Positions 6,401-11,382 of a DNA stretch of 11,382 nucleotides are shown here, piece after piece (within the stretch, counting starts at the first letter, position 1; each line of letters opens with the position of its first letter). The notes under the pieces were generated by a model. That model did no database searches. It saw nothing but the letters and a program-made list of their open reading frames with translations, and was not told the origin of the DNA. The position numbers and the translations under genes are program-made. Source of the stretch: SIG622 sp045596605 (lineage in GTDB: Bacteria; Bacillota; Clostridia; Oscillospirales; CAG-382); NCBI GenBank assembly GCA_045596605.1, contig JAZOCR010000042.1, positions 1 through 11,382 on the forward strand. The letters are read 5' to 3'.

Positions 6401-7784
6401 TGCTGTCACCTCCGTTATCCTTCAATTCTTCATTATCCTCTATATCAGAGCCAACCATATCAGCAACCATCCATTGTGGATTATCAATGCCGTCCTTGGT
6501 ATTATCGTATTTTACAAAGAATAATTTTCCTGAAAGCTCATCATCAACATCAAGTCCGTTGGCGATTCTCATTTTTTTAACAAGACGAACATCGCAGGAA
6601 AAGCAGTTATCTGAATACTGTACGAAATTCGTTACCTTTTCATCTTTGAATGGTGGATTATAAAGAGTGTGAATACTTGTGAAGGTTCTGTCAATACCTA
6701 TTGACCACTTATAAGCAACACTGTAGAGATAAGAATCTTTAAAAAGATACTTTGAAAGTGAGCCAAGTCCACCCGCAAGGTCATTAGTCATAAACAGACT
6801 CCATTTTTTTGAAAAATCAAGTACACCTGCTTGGTTCATAAGCTCTTCCGGAACGGTGGGAAGTGCCGATTGCTTTGAAACCTTCAGCTTTTCTCCGTAT
6901 GAATACTCAACTTCATCCCCAAGATTGTCCTTTATAGAAATTACAGGTCTTGAACCATCCTCACGCGGAATAAAGCTTATGTCATAATCAACGAGTGTTG
7001 GCATTTCGGTGTATTTTGCAACATACTCATATTCTGAAATAGCAGTGGAGGTCTTGCATACTTCTGAAACCTCTTTGCCGTCTGCAGTTACTTCAAAATT
7101 TGAAGGAACAGTAAATCTTGCACCACCAAAATTTTTCCTTACAGTTCGATACTGCTTTTCGGAATTTCCAAATGTATCAAGCAGTTCAACGTCAGTGTTA
7201 CCGAGATATTCAATGTTGTACTTATTGTCTCCATTTTCATCTATCTCCTCACTGGTAACGATATTACCGTTAATTCTGAGAAAAATACCGCTCGGAAGAG
7301 AAAATTCACGTTCAAAAACGACAGCTTCTTTCGACTCGAGAGACCAGTCGGCAGTTGAAAACACTATCATCTGTGTTCTCTCGTTTGTGCTTGTAAGGCA
7401 AATATCAACTACAGGCTTTCCGTCGGCAAGTACAGTATATTCGGTTGAATTAGCGCCGAACGCACCTGTTTTCTGCTCATATGTCAAGTCGCTGTTTGCG
7501 ATACACTCAACGAAGCTATCAGGATAATGGTCTGTCTCAAGGAGCTCGTCAGCAGCACCTGTTATAGGAAGCGCCTTTTCAAGTTCACCCGCTCTTGCTG
7601 CATCTCTGATAAGAGTAATCTGCTGTTCAACTATACGTTCCGGTTGCGATGCTTCGAAATCACGGAGAAGTGAATTTACTCGAATAAGAACAAAGGATGA
7701 TATCACCAAGAGAACAAGAATATATACAATTAAAAATTTTGAGAATTTTGATAAATTAGACTTTATATTAAATCCTTTTTTCAT
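6393..7784 (-). CDS. Single-pass membrane protein with a large outer domain, function unknown
   Basis: 463 residues from ATG 7784. The N terminus is short and basic, followed by one strong membrane helix (about 17-35, LIVYILVLLVISSFVLI), so nearly all of the protein should lie outside. The outer part has about three sections: a helical start (ERIVEQQITLIRDAARAGEL), a beta-rich middle with TVLADGKPVVDI and FTVPSNFEVTADGKEV that recalls small Ig-like or TcaA-type repeats, and a C-terminal section with KWSIGIDRTFTSIHTLYNPP, YSDNCFSCDV and PQWMVADM that looks like an NTF2-like fold. The C-terminal tail is very acidic. I do not recognise an enzyme motif. The frame is open up to 7841, but GAGG lies six bases before the ATG at 7784, and that ATG follows the stop of the PAP2 gene by one base. 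Its place between PAP2 and NAGPA genes suggests envelope-glycan work; the fold guesses are weak. Confidence 0.8.
   Translation of the reverse strand: MKKGFNIKSNLSKFSKFLIVYILVLLVISSFVLIRVNSLLRDFEASQPERIVEQQITLIRDAARAGELEKALPITGAADELLETDHYPDSFVECIANSDLTYEQKTGAFGANSTEYTVLADGKPVVDICLTSTNERTQMIVFSTADWSLESKEAVVFEREFSLPSGIFLRINGNIVTSEEIDENGDNKYNIEYLGNTDVELLDTFGNSEKQYRTVRKNFGGARFTVPSNFEVTADGKEVSEVCKTSTAISEYEYVAKYTEMPTLVDYDISFIPREDGSRPVISIKDNLGDEVEYSYGEKLKVSKQSALPTVPEELMNQAGVLDFSKKWSLFMTNDLAGGLGSLSKYLFKDSYLYSVAYKWSIGIDRTFTSIHTLYNPPFKDEKVTNFVQYSDNCFSCDVRLVKKMRIANGLDVDDELSGKLFFVKYDNTKDGIDNPQWMVADMVGSDIEDNEELKDNGGDSIE
6406..6413 (-). promoter_or_regulatory. Ribosome binding site that fixes a TTG start for the NAGPA gene
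   Basis: GGAGGTGA on the minus strand, within the 3' end of the upstream gene. GGAGG is eight bases from TTG at 6400-6398. The in-frame GTG at 6409-6407 overlaps the site and is therefore an unlikely start. Confidence 0.75.
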
Positions 7785-7785
7785 T

Positions 7786-8349
7786 TTAAACCTCTTTTTT
7801 ACTGCTGATTTTTTTAGAAATTCTATCCCAAAGGGCGTCAACAGCTTTTACAGCTATGAAACCTGAAACAGCTCCGATAAAAGCTCCAACTATGACGTCA
7901 GTTGGAAAATGAACATATAGATATAGCCTTGAAAAAGCTATAAGAATTGCAAGTACAAGAAAAGGTATTCCTACCTTCCTATTTCGCATCATAAGTACTG
8001 ATGCCGCTTCAAAGGCTGCAACCGTATGTCCTGATGGAAAAGAAAAATCAGAAAGTCCGTCAACAAGCATTTCAACCTCACGAAGTGTATAAGGTCTCGG
8101 TCTTGCAACAATTGGTTTAAGTGTAAGATTACACACTATAAGACCAATTATCAATGACAAACCAAGCATAGCACCTGTTTTGCGTGTTTTTTTGAAAATT
8201 AACAAGGCTACAGCAATGCATATAAAGAATATACCGGATTCACCGAATAAGGTAATAATGGGCATTATGAAGTCAAGGAAAGCACAGCGAAGATTATCAT
8301 AGATAAAGTTCAAAACTGTGATATCAAAATTAATAATAGCTGACATCAT
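7786..8349 (-). CDS. PAP2-family membrane phosphatase (probable polyprenyl-pyrophosphate or lipid phosphatase)
   Basis: 187 residues with about five membrane helices and the complete PAP2 acid phosphatase signature: KPIVARPRP (K78, R85, P86), FPSGHT (104-109, catalytic H108) and SRLYLYVHFPTD (S140, R141, nucleophile H147, D151). Family members remove phosphate from lipids such as undecaprenyl pyrophosphate or phosphatidic acid, with the active site facing outward; UppP/BacA-independent recycling of undecaprenyl pyrophosphate is the common role in Gram-positives. The lysine-rich C-terminal tail (KKISSKKEV) is typical of a cytoplasmic end. The start ATG at 8349 overlaps the TGA of the glycosyltransferase gene by four bases (ATGA), with AAGGAAG just upstream; a second ATG follows directly and could serve instead. 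In this operon it most likely recycles the carrier lipid used by the glycosyltransferase, but the substrate is inferred. Confidence 0.9.
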   Translation of the reverse strand: MMSAIINFDITVLNFIYDNLRCAFLDFIMPIITLFGESGIFFICIAVALLIFKKTRKTGAMLGLSLIIGLIVCNLTLKPIVARPRPYTLREVEMLVDGLSDFSFPSGHTVAAFEAASVLMMRNRKVGIPFLVLAILIAFSRLYLYVHFPTDVIVGAFIGAVSGFIAVKAVDALWDRISKKISSKKEV

Positions 8350-9443
8350 TTTTCTTCCTTTCTATGTGGCATTTCAGCAAACACCCAATCCTTCTGTATT
8401 CTGAAGCTGACAATGGCAATGACCGCTTTAATTACAAGCGTGATAATCGTATATAAAACAGTTGATTTTGTATCAAATAGCTTATATATAATAACCCAGT
8501 CAAGACCATACGTAACAATTGCCTGAATTATCCAGAGAATATAATACTTTATAAGTGTTGCTTTTCCCTTAGATTTATCTTTAAAAACAAAATTCTTATT
8601 CAGGAAGTAGTTTGCTATGGAAGAAACAATTCTCGCAGGACCAAAAGACAAAATTTCAGTTAGGTATCCCCACTTCAAGCCTTTAATAAGGTGAAAAATT
8701 CCCGATTGAATTATTGTTTCTATCAGCAGACTTATAAGGGCACTTATTGTATATTTAAAAAAGTGTGCAAGTATCAGCTTGTATATTCGCCAGGAGTCAC
8801 GGACAGGGTGAAAATGAGAGGTTTTGTTTTCTTCTATGTAAACAGTCTCAATAACCTTTTCGGAAAACGGAATATGAAGTCTTTTCATTTCGAGAAGCAT
8901 ATTAGTTTCATACTCATATCTGTCGCCCTTAACGTCACACATTTCTTTTATGTATGAGATAGGAAAAGCCCGAAGTCCCGTCTGAGTATCGGAAAGCTTC
9001 ATGCCAACGAAAATTCTGAATACAAATGATGTAATTCTATTACCTCTTCTGCTTCTTTTAGGAACATGAGGAAGTGAAAAATCTCTTACACCAAGAATAA
9101 TTTCAGGATTTTCAGGTGAAATTTCCATTGCACAGGCAACTATATCCTCAGGTCTGTGCTGAGCATCGCCATCGGCGGTAACACAGCCTGCCATTTCCTT
9201 GCGGTTATCGAGAAAATAGCGGAAAGCAGTTTTGAGAGCCGCACCCTTACCCATGTTTTTCTCGTGCGAAAGAAGTGTCACAGATTCATGCACTTTTACT
9301 TTTTCAAAATACTTTAAGCATTCTTTTTTTGAGCCATCATTTACAACAATTATATCTGATACGCCTAAAACTTCAAGTCCTTCAACAACAGATAAAAGCT
9401 TTTCATCTGGATTATATGACGGAATAATAACAGAAAAATTCAT
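8346..9443 (-). CDS. Family 2 glycosyltransferase (dolichyl-phosphate mannosyltransferase-like) fused to a GtrA-type membrane domain
   Basis: 365 residues. Residues 1-225 form a GT-A domain: SVIIPSYN (4-11), VVNDGS (33-38), NMGKGAALK (63-71), ADGDAQH (90-96; metal-binding DxD), DTQTGLRAF (152-160) and RYEYET (175-180), the pattern of enzymes that move a sugar from a nucleotide donor onto polyprenyl phosphate. Residues 230-355 hold about four membrane helices with the GtrA/DPMS signatures FLNKNFVF (280-287) and FRIQKDWVF (347-355). GtrA domains are thought to flip, or help assemble, polyprenyl-phosphate sugars, so the fusion may join synthesis and flipping in one chain. It is the first gene of the four-gene operon, with ATG 9443 nine bases after GAAAGGA and a promoter at 9517-9545. 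The sugar cannot be told from sequence. Confidence 0.92.
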   Translation of the reverse strand: MNFSVIIPSYNPDEKLLSVVEGLEVLGVSDIIVVNDGSKKECLKYFEKVKVHESVTLLSHEKNMGKGAALKTAFRYFLDNRKEMAGCVTADGDAQHRPEDIVACAMEISPENPEIILGVRDFSLPHVPKRSRRGNRITSFVFRIFVGMKLSDTQTGLRAFPISYIKEMCDVKGDRYEYETNMLLEMKRLHIPFSEKVIETVYIEENKTSHFHPVRDSWRIYKLILAHFFKYTISALISLLIETIIQSGIFHLIKGLKWGYLTEILSFGPARIVSSIANYFLNKNFVFKDKSKGKATLIKYYILWIIQAIVTYGLDWVIIYKLFDTKSTVLYTIITLVIKAVIAIVSFRIQKDWVFAEMPHRKEEK

Positions 9444-9498
9444 TTACTGATTTCCTTTCAAAATACATATTTCAAAAAAATAGTGCATAAGCCGACAC

Positions 9499-9519
9499 AA
9501 TTACAGTCTAAATGTAATT
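9499..9519. repeat. Inverted repeat around the predicted transcription start of the glycan operon
   Basis: AATTACA (9499-9505) and TGTAATT (9513-9519) are perfect inverted arms with a 7-base centre. On the minus strand the repeat covers the last bases of the -10 box and the expected start near 9510, a common place for a repressor operator. No family can be assigned. Confidence 0.45.
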
Positions 9520-9545
9520 ATAACACAATTAACCCGCTTTGTAAA
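9517..9545 (-). promoter_or_regulatory. Promoter of the four-gene envelope-glycan operon
   Basis: TTTACA (9545-9540), a 17-base spacer and a perfect TATAAT (9522-9517) with an upstream TGT giving an extended -10. The start is predicted near 9510, leaving a leader of about 67 bases before ATG 9443. No other promoter is obvious between the four genes, which overlap or nearly touch. Confidence 0.75.
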
Positions 9546-9556
9546 TACATATTTAC
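9541..9556. repeat. 16-base near-palindrome overlapping the -35 box of the glycan operon promoter
   Basis: GTAAATA (9541-9547) and TATTTAC (9550-9556) are perfect 7-base arms around a 2-base centre. One arm contains most of the -35 hexamer, so a protein bound here would block or contact RNA polymerase. The DNA is AT-rich, so chance remains possible. Confidence 0.45.
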
Positions 9557-9577
9557 AATTTTTATGAAACAATTCAG

Positions 9578-9621
9578 TAAATAAACAAATAAGTACCACA
9601 CAAAATCGGGTGGTACTTATT
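9578..9621 (-). terminator. Rho-independent terminator of the acyl-CoA synthetase gene
   Basis: Read on the minus strand, a perfect 12-base-pair stem (arms 9621-9610 and 9599-9588, core AAGTACCAC/GTGGTACTT) with a 10-base loop, followed by the T-rich tail TGTTTATTTA. It starts 17 bases after the stop codon at 9638 and separates this gene from the downstream operon promoter. Confidence 0.8.
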
Positions 9622-9637
9622 ATAGAGCAAATATTAA

Positions 9638-11338
9638 TTATGCATTGTTTGATGCGTGCTTCTTTGCATCGTTTTCACGAAGCTCGCTTCTTCTGATTTT
9701 TCCGTTGAAGGTCTTTGGAAGTGCTTCAACGTATTCAACAACTCTTGGATACTTATACGGAGCTGTATTGTCCTTTACATACTTCTGAAGCTCTTTTGTA
9801 AGCTCGTCACTCGGAGTAAAACCACTGTTAAGTACAATTGTAGCCTTAACTGCAAAGCCACGTACCGGGTCAGGAACACCGGTTACGGCTACTTCCTTTA
9901 CAGCGTCGTGCTCAAGAAGTACGCTTTCTATCTCAAAAGGACCTATACGGTAGCCTGATGATTTAATAACGTCATCGTTACGACCTACGTATCTGAACAT
10001 ACCCTTTTCATCTCTGTAAGCAGTATCACCCGTGTGGTAGTAGCCGCCATACAACGCCTTTTGGGTATCATCCGCACTAAAATTATATGTGTCAAGAAGT
10101 CCGCAGGACTTTCTCTTTGCGCTGAGAACTCTTATAGAGATTTCACCGGTAGCACCTCGAGCAACATTGTTATTGTCGCTATCAAGAATATGCACGTCAA
10201 AACCGGGAATAGGATATCCGAGCGTTCCGGGAGTAGGCTCAGTCCAGGGGTACAGAGTACCTATACATAGGCAAGTTTCAGTCTGACCAAAGCCCTCATA
10301 AATCTTAAGACCTGTTGCATTTTTCCATTTGTTAAATATTTCAGGATTGAGTGCCTCCCCTGCCGAACAGCAGTGAGTTAGTGAAGAAAGGTCATATTTT
10401 GTAACGTCCTGCTCAAGAAGCATTCTGTACATCGTCGGAGGAACACAGAAGGTAGTAACCTTGTATTTCTCCATTATCTTGAGAATATCTTCAGGTACAA
10501 ATCTCTCAAAATCATATACAAGCACAGCACTTTCGCCAAACCACTGTCCATAGAATTTACCCCAGAGAGATTTTAGCCAGCCTGTGTCGGATATTGTAAA
10601 ATGAAGACCACCGTCCACTACTCTGTGCCAGAACACACCGGTCATGATGTGCCCAAGCGGATATTTAAAATTATGAGTTATAATTTTTGGATATCCGGTT
10701 GTTCCGGAGGAAAACGCCATAAGCATCATATCGTCTGCCTTTGTAGCATCTTTTCCTGTAGGATGCTGCCACTTATCGCTCGCCATAGCAAAGCCTTCTT
10801 CAAAATCGTGCCAGCCATTGCCTGCTTTTTTGTGGTCTGTAACGAGTTTTATTTCGACGGTTTCATAGCCTTCACCCTCGTCAAAATATTCAGTTGCATT
10901 ACCGTATCCGGTGCAGATTACGCATTTGATTTTACCGGCATTGCAGCGATAGACGTAGTCCTTTGCTTTAAGCATATCCGTTGCTTGAACTGCAACAGCA
11001 CCAATTTTATGCAGACCAAGCATACAGAACCAGAAATAGTAGCTTCTTCTGAGAACCAGAAGAACTCTGTCCCCCTTCTTTATGCCGAGGTACTTGAAGT
11101 AGTTTGCCGCTTTGTTGGAAGCGAGCATCATATCCTTAAAAGTAAATTTCTTTTCCTCGCCGTCTTTTGAAACCCATATCATAGCGAGCTTATCGGGTTT
11201 TGTCTTTCCAAGAACGTCAACTACGTCGTATGCGAAGTTGAAGTTTTCGTTAAATGTAAGTTTATAGTTCTGCTGCGCATCTTCAAGGGATATAAAATCA
11301 TCTCTTGAAGCGCCAACGAACTTTTCGTATATAGCCAT
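9638..11338 (-). CDS. AMP-forming acyl-CoA synthetase, medium-chain (ACSM-like) type
   Basis: 566 residues, full length for the ANL superfamily. The enzyme activates a carboxylic acid with ATP to an acyl-AMP and then forms the acyl-CoA thioester; cytoplasmic. Motifs: the phosphate loop FSSGTTGYPK (209-218), SDTGWLKSLWGKFYGQW (250-266, typical of ACSM and related synthetases), SAGEAL (325-330), EGFGQTET (348-355), YHTGD (434-438), the hinge region GRNDDVIKSSGYRIGPFEIE (452-471) and PKTFNGKIRR (541-550), whose lysine 547 is the expected adenylation residue. The set is complete, so it should be active. Substrate is probably a short- or medium-chain fatty acid or an aromatic acid; acetate is possible, and sequence alone does not settle it. 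ATG 11338 has AGGAG seven bases upstream. It appears to be a single-gene unit: a terminator follows and the operon downstream has its own promoter. The promoter would lie at or beyond the window edge. Confidence 0.92.
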   Translation of the reverse strand: MAIYEKFVGASRDDFISLEDAQQNYKLTFNENFNFAYDVVDVLGKTKPDKLAMIWVSKDGEEKKFTFKDMMLASNKAANYFKYLGIKKGDRVLLVLRRSYYFWFCMLGLHKIGAVAVQATDMLKAKDYVYRCNAGKIKCVICTGYGNATEYFDEGEGYETVEIKLVTDHKKAGNGWHDFEEGFAMASDKWQHPTGKDATKADDMMLMAFSSGTTGYPKIITHNFKYPLGHIMTGVFWHRVVDGGLHFTISDTGWLKSLWGKFYGQWFGESAVLVYDFERFVPEDILKIMEKYKVTTFCVPPTMYRMLLEQDVTKYDLSSLTHCCSAGEALNPEIFNKWKNATGLKIYEGFGQTETCLCIGTLYPWTEPTPGTLGYPIPGFDVHILDSDNNNVARGATGEISIRVLSAKRKSCGLLDTYNFSADDTQKALYGGYYHTGDTAYRDEKGMFRYVGRNDDVIKSSGYRIGPFEIESVLLEHDAVKEVAVTGVPDPVRGFAVKATIVLNSGFTPSDELTKELQKYVKDNTAPYKYPRVVEYVEALPKTFNGKIRRSELRENDAKKHASNNA

Positions 11339-11345
11339 ATTTTTT

Positions 11346-11350
11346 CTCCT
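11346..11350 (-). promoter_or_regulatory. Ribosome binding site of the acyl-CoA synthetase gene
   Basis: AGGAG on the minus strand, seven bases before ATG 11338, supports that start. The remaining bases to the window edge (11351-11382) show no convincing promoter. Confidence 0.8.
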
Positions 11351-11382
11351 TATGATAAACTACGTTGTATTGCCAAAATAAC

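Noticed and set aside
7009..7527. A 172-codon open frame on the plus strand
   Set aside because: It mirrors the gene for the unknown anchored protein; its serine-rich composition is what an antisense frame of this DNA gives, and there is no ribosome binding site.
9444..9510. A preQ1 or other riboswitch in the leader of the glycan operon
   Set aside because: The leader of about 67 bases is A+T-rich, with no aptamer-like conserved core or terminator stem that I could find by eye.
10601..11170. A 189-codon open frame on the plus strand
   Set aside because: It is antisense to the well-supported acyl-CoA synthetase, has no ribosome binding site, and its translation shows no recognisable domain.
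11351..11382. TTGGCA followed 16 bases later by CATAAG on the minus strand as a promoter for the acyl-CoA synthetase gene
   Set aside because: The start of transcription would fall in or after the ribosome binding site, leaving no usable leader; the true promoter is probably outside the window.

Overview
The window looks like ordinary chromosome from a low-GC Gram-positive anaerobe of the class Clostridia, probably a gut Oscillospiraceae/Ruminococcaceae-type bacterium. This is inferred from the AT-rich DNA, GGAGG-type ribosome binding sites, A+T-rich sigma-A promoters, two apparent TTG starts, and a PcrA-type helicase with an acidic insertion after Walker A that I associate with this group. 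No RNA gene, CRISPR array, insertion sequence or prophage gene was seen.

Left part (1-2687, minus strand): a two-gene unit. A protein related to glycoside hydrolase family 116 (DUF608/GBA2-like) is followed after 30 bases by queA (tRNA queuosine biosynthesis), which runs off the window edge. The GH116 relative is short and seems to lack the catalytic core motifs, so it may be a pseudoenzyme. Its promoter lies back to back with that of the next gene. Middle-left (2868-5297, plus strand): a PcrA/UvrD superfamily 1 DNA helicase, alone, with a near-consensus promoter and a strong hairpin terminator.

Middle (5345-9443, minus strand): a tightly packed four-gene operon, in transcription order: a family 2 glycosyltransferase fused to a GtrA-type membrane domain; a PAP2-family membrane phosphatase; a single-pass protein of unknown function with a large outer part; and a membrane-anchored NAGPA-type phosphodiester glycosidase. 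Junctions are a 4-base overlap, a 1-base gap and an overlap of about 8 bases, so translation is probably coupled. I read it as an envelope-glycan cassette: a polyprenyl-phosphate sugar is made and flipped, the lipid phosphate is recycled, and two anchored proteins act outside. This is the most interesting part of the window. Its promoter overlaps several short inverted and direct repeats.

Right part (9638-11338, minus strand): an AMP-forming acyl-CoA synthetase resembling the medium-chain (ACSM) type, with its own hairpin terminator before the operon promoter. Stretches without genes are short (the longest are about 180-195 bases) and are filled by promoters, terminators and repeats.
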